DNA of 64,000 nucleotides, taken from assembly GCA_000155435.1 (NCBI GenBank), contig DS990260.1, positions 1,194,056-1,258,055 on the forward strand. The letters are read 5' to 3'. Under the pieces are notes generated by a model that ran no database searches, was not told the origin of the DNA, and worked only from the letters and a program-made list of their open reading frames with translations. The first letter of the stretch is position 1, and every line of letters starts with the position of its first letter. Of the stretch, positions 37,515 through 45,688 are shown piece after piece. The stretch comes from Clostridiales bacterium 1_7_47FAA (lineage in GTDB: Bacteria; Bacillota; Clostridia; Lachnospirales; Lachnospiraceae). The position numbers and the translations under genes are program-made.

Positions 37515-37660
37515 TTGGACCTGCACGAACCGTCTTGGGTTACCTCCGGAGAGCGGATGGCTTTTGCATGGCAACATGAATAAACCGTAAATTATTTCAG
37601 TGTCTACTTGACGGGGAGCAGTTCAACTTGGCCCGAAGCGTATATTCTCTTTTTTAAAAA

Positions 37661-39454
37661 TTACTCGTTTATACTAATTTCCGTATATCCATGATTGCTG
37701 ATTTTTACTGTTGGTTCTCCACTACCCAAACTATATGTTTTAGTCCATCCAGCAGGTAACACAATTTCACCACGGCAGGCAGATACATCCAATTCAAGAT
37801 TTTGTGGCATTTGATTGAATATCAGTTCACATTCTCCGTCACTCGTTATTGAAATGTCACTGGAAATGGCAGTTGCTATGATAGATACACTTCCAGAAAG
37901 ATTGTTTATATTATATATCCCGTTGGATATTTCCATATCGGAAAGTGAAATTGAGCTATCATCAGCTTCTATATTTATCGCAGCATTGAAATCTGGTAGA
38001 GACACGGGGGCTCCATCAAGTATCATGGTAATGTTTTCATACTCTTTATCTGGTATACCAATTTGAACTACATTGGAATAGTCCGGGCCGCTTTCATCAA
38101 TATAATATTGCCCAGCGGTGGCCCGGGCCGCTGTTCCGTCAACAGCTATTTGTAAAACATTATCAGTCTCCATTGTATAATTGACTTTGAACTTTGTTGT
38201 GTCAGTAATACCCAAATAGTCAAACGTAAACTTTCCACTGTCTGATTTAACCAGTTCAATCCCGCAACTATCTACTGTTAGCGTGATAGCCTTTACGTTA
38301 TTTGCTTCTAAATCCTCTAATGCAGAAACTGGCGTTGTCGTAATTGTTGGGGCTTCTATATTGCTCGGTGTATTGGGCTTTTCGGTATTGCCAATAGGTT
38401 CTGGCGGCATTTGCGTCTTTGCATAGGCACCTATGGCCGTTGCACCTGTCACCATTAGGAGCGTAATAGCGAGCGTGACAGTTAGCATTATTTTTGATGT
38501 TCTCTTATATTTCATAATTGCGTCTAACCTCTCTTTCAGCAGTTCCTTACTTTCATTGAGTGTTACAGAGGCAAGGAAATCTTTGTAGCCCCCTCCGGCT
38601 CCAATCGCGTTCAGCAGAGTATCGCCATAGGCACGCCGTCCTTGTGGGTCAAGCGCCTTGATAACTGCTTCATCACAGGCAAGCTCACACGCCCGGCCCA
38701 CTTCCCGCCCCATCGCATAGACAATCGGGTTAAACCAGTGCAGGCAGATAACAAGCTGAACCAGCCACTTATAAAACATATCCCGCCGCTTGTAATGCGT
38801 TAGCTCATGCAGAATGGTATGTTCAAAATCGGCGGGCGCTAGATTGGTGGAGGGGAGCACGATACAGGGCCGGAAAAAGCCAAGCAACAGCGGCGAGGAA
38901 ATGAGGCTGTTTGTGTATATTTCTACTGGCCTTTTAACTCCTGCTTGCTCTCCAATCAGCGCCAATCGGTCTAAAATCGCCGTGTCGGAAACCTCCGCGC
39001 GTCCAGCCCTGATATATTTTATAAAACCTTGATAGATTGTAATTTTCCGTATAATCAGAATGAGCGCCACTACCAGCCAAACAAGCCAAAGATTTTGTAT
39101 AAGAACTGTAAAAAAACTTTGTAGTGTCGGTGTGGCTTCCGTTTTCCCATTTTTCGGAGCAGTATCATTCTTAACCGCCGTATCATCTCCCGATTGCGGG
39201 GCGGGCGCTATATTTTGTCCGGGAGTGGTGTCCGTCTGCACAATCACACGGTCTACTTGCTGAAACAGAGTGCCGACGGGACTTGCCTCCGGCGTAAACG
39301 GCAAAAGCAGACGGGCGATTACCACCAGCCAGATATAATACTGCCAACGCTTGCTAATCCTGTTCCTGATTAGGGGCTTGCAGAGAAGAAGAACAAGAAT
39401 TAACAGCGACCCAGAAAGGGAGAGCGACAAGACAATTTTCAGTATCTCGTTCAT
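37661..39454 (-). CDS. BlaR1/MecR1-type M56 metallopeptidase with beta-helix-like C-terminus
   Basis: 597 residues. N-terminal membrane spans (IVLSLSLSGSLLILVLLLC; YYIWLVVIARLLLPF; LWLVWLVVALILII), then a cytoplasmic-facing zinc protease with HELTH (LHELTHYKRRD, about residue 215) and a downstream Glu in CELACDEAV. A further span (IMLTVTLAITLLMVTGATAIG) precedes an exported domain of about 220 residues. That domain is DUF4097-like (repeated short beta-strands: ISLSDMEISNGIYNINNLSG), not the penicillin-binding sensor of classical BlaR1. Start overlaps the blaI stop by four bases. It probably cleaves or inactivates BlaI when it senses an envelope signal. Confidence 0.85.
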   Translation of the reverse strand: MNEILKIVLSLSLSGSLLILVLLLCKPLIRNRISKRWQYYIWLVVIARLLLPFTPEASPVGTLFQQVDRVIVQTDTTPGQNIAPAPQSGDDTAVKNDTAPKNGKTEATPTLQSFFTVLIQNLWLVWLVVALILIIRKITIYQGFIKYIRAGRAEVSDTAILDRLALIGEQAGVKRPVEIYTNSLISSPLLLGFFRPCIVLPSTNLAPADFEHTILHELTHYKRRDMFYKWLVQLVICLHWFNPIVYAMGREVGRACELACDEAVIKALDPQGRRAYGDTLLNAIGAGGGYKDFLASVTLNESKELLKERLDAIMKYKRTSKIMLTVTLAITLLMVTGATAIGAYAKTQMPPEPIGNTEKPNTPSNIEAPTITTTPVSALEDLEANNVKAITLTVDSCGIELVKSDSGKFTFDYLGITDTTKFKVNYTMETDNVLQIAVDGTAARATAGQYYIDESGPDYSNVVQIGIPDKEYENITMILDGAPVSLPDFNAAINIEADDSSISLSDMEISNGIYNINNLSGSVSIIATAISSDISITSDGECELIFNQMPQNLELDVSACRGEIVLPAGWTKTYSLGSGEPTVKISNHGYTEISINE

Positions 39455-39831
39455 CTATCCTCACCTCCACCTTCCCAAAACTTTTTCAAGTCCTCGTAGT
39501 CCGTGGCGGTGAGCATTTCCCTTTGTATCAGCGTAGATACAAGCCCCTTTGCGTTGCCCTCATAGAGCTTATCAAGTAAGGTTTTTGTTTGTGCCGCTTG
39601 ATAGTCCGCTTCGGTTACGATAGCCGTATATTCGTTGCGTCGTCCTATCTTGTTGGTTTTCAGCAGCCCTTTTTCTACCAGACGGGAAAGCAAAGTAATC
39701 ACCGTGTTTTTCTGCCAGTGGTTGCCCGTTTCCGCCAGTGCGTCCATTATCCGGGCATACAGGGCCTTGCCGCCCTCGGCCCAGATGATTTTCATCAATT
39801 CCAATTCGGAATCCGATACCTGTCCAATCAT
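39451..39831 (-). CDS. blaI: BlaI/MecI-family repressor
   Basis: 126 residues with a winged helix (SDSELELMKIIWAEGGKALYA; KNTVITLLSRLVEKGLLKTNK) and a C-terminal dimerisation part (LDKLYEGNAKGLVSTLI). It would repress its own operon with blaR1. The promoter ahead of it carries two TTGTAGTCCA direct repeats that are candidate operators. No beta-lactamase lies nearby, so the regulated target, if any beyond itself, is unclear. Confidence 0.92.
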   Translation of the reverse strand: MIGQVSDSELELMKIIWAEGGKALYARIMDALAETGNHWQKNTVITLLSRLVEKGLLKTNKIGRRNEYTAIVTEADYQAAQTKTLLDKLYEGNAKGLVSTLIQREMLTATDYEDLKKFWEGGGEDR

Positions 39832-40181
39832 TTTCTCTTTCGCCCTCCTTTAACAACAACTTGTAGTCCATACTTATAATAACATTTTGTAGTCCACATG
39901 TCAACAGCCTTGTGATTGACGCTGATTTTCGGGGTTTCACAAAGTGGCAAGCGATGCAAGTGTCTATACACTTGCGAATTTTCCATGTTCCGGCCTCCGC
40001 CGAAACCTGAAAAATCCCGCTTGTTGGGGCCAACCCCAAACCCTGCAAAACCTCGGGCCAACTTGGCCCGAGGTCAGAGCAGATGGCAAAGGGCGGCGCG
40101 TGAGAACGGGCCGCCTTTTGTCATTTCCTCATAGGACAATCAGGGAATGACATACACATGGAAGAAAGGGGGCGAATATCC
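39832..40181. other. 350-bp intergenic region with promoter, operators and three hairpins
   Basis: It contains the blaI promoter/operators (39861-39904). Three palindromes follow: GCAAGTGT-CTAT-ACACTTGC (39956-39975), TTGGGG-CCAA-CCCCAA (40024-40039) and CCTCGGGCCAA-C-TTGGCCCGAGG (40051-40073). No ORF is credible. The hairpin series may be an origin, recombination site or attenuator. Confidence 0.6.
39861..39904 (-). promoter_or_regulatory. blaI-blaR1 promoter with two candidate BlaI operators
   Basis: On the minus strand: TTGACA (39904-39899), 17-base spacer, TATTAT (39881-39876). Direct repeats TTGTAGTCCA (plus-strand reading) lie at 39861-39870, just past the start site, and 39887-39896, inside the spacer. 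This is ideal for repression. Confidence 0.7.
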
Positions 40182-40445
40182 ATGCAAAAACAAATTCATT
40201 TAACGGAGCTCGCGGGCGTTGATATAACGACAGTCAACAAAGAGGACTTAGTTGACGTGTCCGGGCTGACCTTCGATAACACGGTTCCGAGAGAACAGCG
40301 GGCGGCGCAGGTGCTCCGCAAAGTAAAAAATCCGTACTGCTTCCGGGTGGGCGATATGGGCGTTAAACTGGAATTTCTGGATAGCGCCCCGCCCCTTGAG
40401 GATTGCTTCACTGACTTCCTTCAACGTAAAAAGAGCGGCCTGTAA
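40182..40445 (+). CDS. DUF6870-type small protein
   Basis: About 87 residues from the ATG at 40182, with AGGGGGC upstream; an ATG at 40158 has no good site. The blocks GVDITTVNKEDLVDVSGL, REQRAAQVLRKVKNPYCF and a VGDMGVKLEF strand match a family (DUF6870) common on clostridial mobile elements. No known activity. Confidence 0.7.
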   Translation: MQKQIHLTELAGVDITTVNKEDLVDVSGLTFDNTVPREQRAAQVLRKVKNPYCFRVGDMGVKLEFLDSAPPLEDCFTDFLQRKKSGL

Positions 40446-40565
40446 TCAGTGTGCAGGCCGTTTTTGTCGGCCTCGGGACAAGATTTGCAAGGGCCGGGCA
40501 ACATTGTCCACACCACCTATACATGGTATAATATAGGTGTAAAGTGATAAAGGAAGGAGGTTCAC

Positions 40566-42257
40566 ATGGCGCGAAAGAGCCGTGTTATCACTGAAACTCA
40601 AAAGCAGGAAAGCGTAAAATCATTTGAATGGAAAATCGGTATTTATATCAGACTTTCCAAAGAGGATTTAAGGAATAATGATGAATCCGAAAGTGTAACC
40701 AACCAGAGAAAAATCAATCTGGAATTTGTGGAAGAAAAATTCTGCAACGAAACGTATATCATTTATGATATTTATGTAGATGATGGACGCTCTGGAACAA
40801 CAGAGGACACACGACCTGATTTTCAACGGTTATCAAAAGACATTCGTGAGGGTAATGTGAATTGCGTTGTTTGCAAAACTCTTGCCCGGGCCTTTCGTAA
40901 CTATGCCGACCAGGGGAAGTTTCTGGAGCAGTATCTCCCTACATACGGTTGCCGCTTTATCGCATTTGGCAATCCCTACGTTGACACATTCGCAAACCCT
41001 GACTGTACGCAAAACATGGAAATCCCAATAAATGGCCTTATGAATGACCGTTACGCGGCCAGAACGTCGGAAGATGTACGAAAGACATTTCGGACAAAAC
41101 GCAACAATGGTGAGTTTATCGGTGCATTTGCCCCATACGGTTATTTGAAAAATCCAGAAAATAAAAATGCCTTTATTATTGATGAAGAAGCCGCTGAAAT
41201 TGTAAAGGAGATATTCGAGAAATATCTGGCTGGTATGAGTAAACTCTCTATTGTACGGTACTTAAACGACCATAGTATTCTCTGCCCAACGGTATATAAA
41301 CAAAAGCGATTAGGCTTGAAGTACCAAAATCCGCACAGTGACCCAACAAAAAACCCTCTTTGGAGTGAAAAGACAGTGGGGGACATACTTAAAAATCAAA
41401 TGTATTGCGGTGATATGGTACAAGGGCGTTATCGTATAAAAAGTTACAAGGTCCATATTCAAGAGAAAGTCCCGGAGGACGAATGGTTTATTAAAGAAAA
41501 AACTCACGAGCCAATTATCGACCGGGAAATCTTTGATAAAGTCCAGCGGTTATTACAGAAGGACACTCGCACATCTCCTAAAAATGATACGTTATATTTG
41601 TTCAGTGGTTTCCTGCGTTGTGCTGACTGCGAAAAAGCTATGATAAGAAGTGAAGTTAAAAAACATGTATATTACTACTGTTCCACTTACAAGAGACGGT
41701 CAAAAAAAGCCTGTACGAAACATTCCATACAGCATAACCGCTTAGAAGCGGCTGTCCTGTTTGCAATTCAGCAGTATGTATACCTTGCAATCGACTATAC
41801 AAAAATCATTGAACAGATTAACAGGGTTCCAATCATCAAGAGCCAGGATAAGAAATTGTTGGAGGCTATCTCCAAAAAGGAACGGGAGCTTGCCAAGGTA
41901 ATTCGATATAAACAGGCTGTTTATCAAGATTGGAAAGACAACGAGATTAGCCAGACCGATTACCGCCGTATGCGGGAGGACTATGAAGCACAGGAAAAAG
42001 AGATAACTACAACGATTAAAAAACTACAAAACGAGAGAGCCGAACAAGAAAACGGTGTAGACACTGAAAATCCTTTTCTGGTTGCCTTTCGCAAATATGA
42101 AAATGTCACCACACTATCAAGGGACATTCTGATTGATTTTGTTGACAGTATCACAGTTTATGAAGGCGGCAATATCAGCATTGTTCTTCGCTTTGCTGAT
42201 GAACTCCGCCGGGTGCAGGATTTCATTGAAATCAACACCCATTCCGAAGCGGTTTAA
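40566..42257 (+). CDS. Large serine recombinase
   Basis: 563 residues. The resolvase catalytic domain starts IGIYIRLSKEDLRNND (nucleophile Ser in RLSKED) and includes DDGRSGTTEDTRPDFQRL and ARAFRNYADQG. It is followed by a recombinase domain (GYLKNPENKNAFIIDEEAAEIV...TVGDILKNQMYCGDMV), a zinc ribbon (FLRCADCEKAM...YYCSTYKRR) and a C-terminal coiled coil. Perfect GGAAGGAGG site. It is adjacent to the right end of the element, as usual for the integrase/transposase that mobilises it. Confidence 0.94.
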   Translation: MARKSRVITETQKQESVKSFEWKIGIYIRLSKEDLRNNDESESVTNQRKINLEFVEEKFCNETYIIYDIYVDDGRSGTTEDTRPDFQRLSKDIREGNVNCVVCKTLARAFRNYADQGKFLEQYLPTYGCRFIAFGNPYVDTFANPDCTQNMEIPINGLMNDRYAARTSEDVRKTFRTKRNNGEFIGAFAPYGYLKNPENKNAFIIDEEAAEIVKEIFEKYLAGMSKLSIVRYLNDHSILCPTVYKQKRLGLKYQNPHSDPTKNPLWSEKTVGDILKNQMYCGDMVQGRYRIKSYKVHIQEKVPEDEWFIKEKTHEPIIDREIFDKVQRLLQKDTRTSPKNDTLYLFSGFLRCADCEKAMIRSEVKKHVYYYCSTYKRRSKKACTKHSIQHNRLEAAVLFAIQQYVYLAIDYTKIIEQINRVPIIKSQDKKLLEAISKKERELAKVIRYKQAVYQDWKDNEISQTDYRRMREDYEAQEKEITTTIKKLQNERAEQENGVDTENPFLVAFRKYENVTTLSRDILIDFVDSITVYEGGNISIVLRFADELRRVQDFIEINTHSEAV

Positions 42258-42282
42258 TTGACCGCATTTTAATTGATAGTTG

Positions 42283-42295
42283 GTTTTCTTATTAT
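42283..42295 (+). repeat. Right terminal inverted repeat of the 6-kb element
   Basis: GTTTTCTTATTAT, exact reverse complement of the left end; collagen coding resumes five bases later at GGC. Confidence 0.85.
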
Positions 42296-42299
42296 CCAT

Positions 42300-42965
42300 G
42301 GCTCCACGGGCGCGGCTGGCGTTACCGGGCCAACTGGGCCTGCTGGGGCCGATGGTGTGACCGGGCCAACTGGCCCTGCCGGTGCTGATGGTGTGACTGG
42401 TCCTACCGGCCCTGCTGGCGCTGACGGTGTGACTGGTCCTACTGGCCCTACTGGGGCCGATGGTGTGACTGGTCCTACTGGCCCTACTGGCGCTAATGGT
42501 GTGACTGGTCCTACTGGCCCTACTGGCGCCGACGGTGTCACCGGACCCACTGGCCCTGCTGGTGCCGACGGTATGACAGGACCCACTGGACCTACCGGCG
42601 CCGATGGTGCGACAGGATCCACTGGACCTACCGGCGCCGATGGTGTCACCGGACCCACTGGCCCTGCTGGTGCCGACGGTACGACTGGACCCACTGGACC
42701 TACTGGTGCCGACGGTGTGACCGGACCCACCGGACCTACCGGCGCCGATGGTGCAACCGGACCCACTGGCCCTACTGGCGCCGATGGTGCGACAGGCCCT
42801 ACTGGACCTACTGGCGCCGACGGTGTCACCGGACCCACTGGCCCCACCGGGGTAGGTGTCATATCACTTGCTCTTACCGTAGATGCAGGAACCAGTACAA
42901 TCACAGGCGGAATCGTCACGTTAGACAACGGGACTAACGTTCCTATTACCGTAACAACAGCATAA
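42300..42965 (+). pseudogene. Collagen-like protein, 3' part, separated by insertion
   Basis: From GGC at 42300 the frame reads [19 protein letters not shown] and continues in [10 protein letters not shown] repeats for about 190 residues. It closes with a short beta-rich cap ([33 protein letters not shown]) and a stop at 42965. It lacks its own start. It is the downstream half of the gene at 34954; the join ACC|GGC would keep Gly-X-Y phase. Confidence 0.88.
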
Positions 42966-43540
42966 ACAGTCCCCTTAAAACCACTGTAACCGCCAAAATC
43001 CATGGGATGTCTTGTAATATAAGCAGGAATCAAAGTCATTTCCGCCCAAGGAACCGCTGTATGTGTTTGTAAAGCTTTCTCTTTAGCGATAATACCAGTC
43101 CATGCCCATCCAATGGAAGGATAAGTTACAGAACAAGGCAATATGACATGCGGCCCAATAATGCCGCAGTCCAGCCACAGTTTATAAAAATCCCTGTTCC
43201 AGCTTCGTGCCAGAACAGGGGTTTTTAATTTCTTACACGCGAAATCAATAAAAAATCACAAGCCTTTTAGCAGGATTTAGATTGATTTTATAACTAACCA
43301 GCCACTTACAGAGCGAACTTTGACAGGCTGTCCACGCTGGATTCATCCACAATAACCAATATAAAACCGTATTCAGGAAAAACATATCCTATCCCAAAAC
43401 CGCCGCTTTACACATTTTAAATATATAAAGCCAGTTGTCAATATGGAGGGGTTATAATACATCCATCTGATAAAACCCCATCTTTGAGTCAGCCGCCTTA
43501 GGTCATAAAGGCCTGGCGGGCTTTATTGAACGCTGGACAC
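42966..43540. other. 575-bp intergenic region
   Basis: It contains a terminator at 43188-43226. A minus-strand frame across 42966-43141 could be a gene remnant (ITRHPMDFGGYSGFKG), but no family is recognised and it runs into the antisense of collagen repeats. Nothing else supported. Confidence 0.5.
43188..43226 (+). terminator. Terminator downstream of the collagen-like locus
   Basis: AAATCCCTGTTC pairs with GAACAGGGGTTT and is followed by TTTTTAATT. Confidence 0.75.
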
Positions 43541-43756
43541 ATGTACTATTATAGGGACTTTATCCCATCTGTGACAGGAGGAGGATTACCATGGCGGAAC
43601 AGGAGGACATGTTCGTTCACAGAGTATGCCAGTCCGTGCCGTGCCCAGTCCTGTAGATTGCCCGCTCCACCATGCAGGCATCATTGCCCCTCGTTCTACG
43701 GATGTGACCTCTGCTGCTGTCCATGCAGGCCACAGCAAAATCCCTGCTGCAGATAA
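43541..43756 (+). pseudogene. Small Cys-rich ORF, probably frameshifted
   Basis: The frame ending at 43756 encodes a Cys-dense tail (SPCRAQSCRLPAPPC; YGCDLCCCPCRPQQNPCCR) typical of small coat/exosporium-like proteins. A perfect GGAGGAGG site, however, serves an ATG at 43591 in a different frame, which stops after 21 codons (MAEQEDMFVHRVCQS...). A single-base shift between about 43595 and 43650 would join the two. Alternatively a weak ATG at 43541 is used. Confidence 0.4.
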
Positions 43757-43811
43757 GTGACATGCCTGATTCTGTATCCCCATTCCCCCTCAGGACAACG
43801 TGGACTGAAAA

Positions 43812-43848
43812 GGGCCGCAGACAGGTATCCGAACCCAGTCTGCGGCCC
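43812..43848 (-). terminator. Terminator after the PrsA-like gene
   Basis: GGGCCGCAGAC pairs perfectly with GTCTGCGGCCC; TTTTC follows on the minus strand. Confidence 0.75.
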
Positions 43849-43881
43849 CTTATATCATCCTGACCCGGCCCTCTGCATTCA

Positions 43882-44889
43882 CTAACGGACCGTAAAATAA
43901 TTGTGGTACATCTGGAAAAAGTTATCCGTGGTACATCCTTCCCCTTTGGAGAAATCCACGATTTCATCCAGATTATCCTTAAGTTTTACGGTGTGTTCCT
44001 TCACAAACGGTTCATAGATGGCCAGGAATGCCCTGGTCTTTTTCTCCTGGGCCAGCATGCTCTTTCTCGCCGCGGTGGCTTCCTCATCATAAGCATTGGT
44101 ACATTTAAGGATGTAATATTTCCCATCCAGTTCCAGGATATCGCTGATTTCATTCTGCTCCAGGGAAAATGCAACCTCCTCCCTGGTATCCATTTGGCTG
44201 CTCCATTCCAGGGTATGGTTAATCTGCACATCCCTGGAACTCCTGGATGCAATATTGGCAAAGTCGGCATTGGCCTGCTGTACCTGGGACAGTATATCTT
44301 CAGCCCGTTCCCTGGAGTCCAGCACAATCTGCTGTACCTGGATTACTTTTGCCTCTGCATCGCTCACCTCCAGATTCTCATCCTTTGTAAGTTCTGCCAC
44401 CAGCTTATCCGCCCTGTAATATTCACAGTACAGGTCATAGACCTCATGCTCAGTCACATCCATATAATCCCGGTCCTGCTCCGACAGCCCACGGTAATAT
44501 TCTTTTGCCAGTGACTTCAGACTGTCCTTTTCCTGCCCGGTCAGTTCTATCTCCTGTTCATCCGCCATAAGGTTGGTGGTCCCCAGTTCAATGAGGAACT
44601 GCTCAATCTGGCCCAGCAGCTTTTCCTCAAATGTGGCGCCGCTGTCATCCGCCTTTACAGACCACAGCTGGCTGGTATATATGTTCTGATACCGGTTGCG
44701 TTCCGTGGCTGCGACCACCATGATCTGTCCCTTTGTGTAATCCTTTTCAACTGTCCTCACACCTTCAGATGATACCGTCTTTTTGGAACAGCCGGTAACC
44801 GACAGCCCAAATACCAGGCACATGGCCAGCCCCATATAAACTGCCCGCTTTTTCATCCCCCGTACTCTTATTATTTTACTTATGTCCAA
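43882..44889 (-). CDS. PrsA/SurA-like peptidyl-prolyl isomerase lipoprotein
   Basis: 335 residues. A TTG start at 44889 has AAGGAG at ideal spacing; the ATG at 44856 has none. A lipoprotein signal ends VTGC (Cys34). A SurA-N-like helical region is followed by a parvulin-type domain (VIQVQQIVLDSRERAEDILSQ; ASRSSRDVQINHTLEWSS; YYILKCTNAYDEE). It would fold or stabilise exported proteins at the outer membrane face. Last gene of the maf-HAD-PPIase run. Confidence 0.85.
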   Translation of the reverse strand: MDISKIIRVRGMKKRAVYMGLAMCLVFGLSVTGCSKKTVSSEGVRTVEKDYTKGQIMVVAATERNRYQNIYTSQLWSVKADDSGATFEEKLLGQIEQFLIELGTTNLMADEQEIELTGQEKDSLKSLAKEYYRGLSEQDRDYMDVTEHEVYDLYCEYYRADKLVAELTKDENLEVSDAEAKVIQVQQIVLDSRERAEDILSQVQQANADFANIASRSSRDVQINHTLEWSSQMDTREEVAFSLEQNEISDILELDGKYYILKCTNAYDEEATAARKSMLAQEKKTRAFLAIYEPFVKEHTVKLKDNLDEIVDFSKGEGCTTDNFFQMYHNYFTVR

Positions 44890-44902
44890 TACGGAACTCC
44901 TT

Positions 44903-45688
44903 TCAAAGCAGGTGTTTCAGGATTTTAAGCACACCGTCATTCTCATTACTGTCTGCCTGGAACCTGGCCGCCTTCCTCACCTCATCCCTTGCATTGGCCA
45001 CCGCGAAACTATAGTAAGCCTGTTCCAGCATTTCCAGGTCATTTAACTGGTCCCCGAATGCCATGGTCTCTTCAGGCTTTATGTCCAGGCTTTCCTGAAT
45101 CGTGCGGATTGCCCTGCCTTTATTCACACCTTTGGCCATACAGTCCATCCACATATCACCTGCACAGGACATCTTCAGTTCGTCCTTAAACTCCTCATAA
45201 ATGTCCCTGCTGGCAGCCTCAATGCCTTCCGGCTTATAGATGGATACCTTCACACATGGCTCATCCAATTCAAGGAGGTCATTTACCCGTGTCAGATTGA
45301 ACTTATAACTTTCTATGAGCCAGTTCCTCAGTTCCTCATTGGAGGATTCCAGATAATCCCCATTGGCTCCTGCATAAACAATCTCCAGGTCCGGATATTG
45401 GCGGACCTTTCTTATCATGCGGTGGACCAGTTCCTTCTCTATCGAATACACATAAAGGCTCCTGCCGCAGCAGCCCACATACGCCCCATTGTTGGCGACA
45501 TAGAATATCTTCCTCTTAACCGGTTCAAATGCATGTTCCACGCTGGCCCAGGGCCTTCCGCTGGCAATGGCAAACTGAATCCCTTTTTCGCGCAGCTTTA
45601 AAATGGTCTCAAATACTTCCGGATTAATCTTTGACGAACCGTCCGGCACAAGGGTCCCATCCACATCCGATACAATCAGCTTAATCAT
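44903..45688 (-). CDS. HAD-superfamily (Cof-type) phosphatase
   Basis: 261 residues. HAD motif I is VSDVDGTLV with the nucleophile Asp, motif II AIASGRPW, and motif IV AFGDQLNDLEML. A C2 cap sits between. Cof/YidA-type enzymes dephosphorylate sugar phosphates or cofactors. Its start overlaps the maf gene by eight bases, indicating translational coupling. Confidence 0.92.
   Translation of the reverse strand: MIKLIVSDVDGTLVPDGSSKINPEVFETILKLREKGIQFAIASGRPWASVEHAFEPVKRKIFYVANNGAYVGCCGRSLYVYSIEKELVHRMIRKVRQYPDLEIVYAGANGDYLESSNEELRNWLIESYKFNLTRVNDLLELDEPCVKVSIYKPEGIEAASRDIYEEFKDELKMSCAGDMWMDCMAKGVNKGRAIRTIQESLDIKPEETMAFGDQLNDLEMLEQAYYSFAVANARDEVRKAARFQADSNENDGVLKILKHLL

Larger units (their letters stand above)
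36447..37624 (+). mobile_element. Decayed IS3-family (IS150-like) insertion sequence
   Basis: About 1.18 kb. The ends are imperfect inverted repeats (left TGATATGCTCCCTATAAGAG; right, complemented, TGAACTGCTCCCCGTCAAGT). A 3-bp duplication AAC (36444-36446 and 37625-37627) flanks it. Inside are a broken orfA and a 3' fragment of orfB, so it cannot make its own transposase. It lies exactly in the centre of a GCTTCGGGCCAA/TTGGCCCGAAGC palindrome. Confidence 0.8.
36295..42299 (+). mobile_element. ~6.0-kb serine-recombinase element inserted in the collagen-like gene
   Basis: Perfect 13-bp inverted repeats mark the ends: ATAATAAGAAAAC at 36295-36307 and GTTTTCTTATTAT at 42283-42295. CCAT occurs at both junctions (36293-36296, 42296-42299). 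Contents in order: hairpin, decayed IS3-type element, blaR1-like and blaI genes (minus), three hairpins, a DUF6870 gene, and a large serine recombinase ending 26 bases from the right repeat. Collagen repeats flank both sides. No relaxase is present, so self-transfer is unlikely. Directionality is assigned from the recombinase. Confidence 0.88.

Noticed and set aside
37661-39831. Beta-lactam resistance module
   Set aside because: blaI and a blaR1-like gene are present but there is no beta-lactamase or PBP gene and the sensor domain is not penicillin-binding.
39876-39904. Start of a longer ORF over the hairpins at 39900-40150
   Set aside because: The open frames there have no start signal and cover clear palindromes and a promoter.
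36295-42299. Integrative conjugative element
   Set aside because: No relaxase, coupling protein or type IV secretion gene is present; only a recombinase and cargo, so at most a mobilisable or transposable element.
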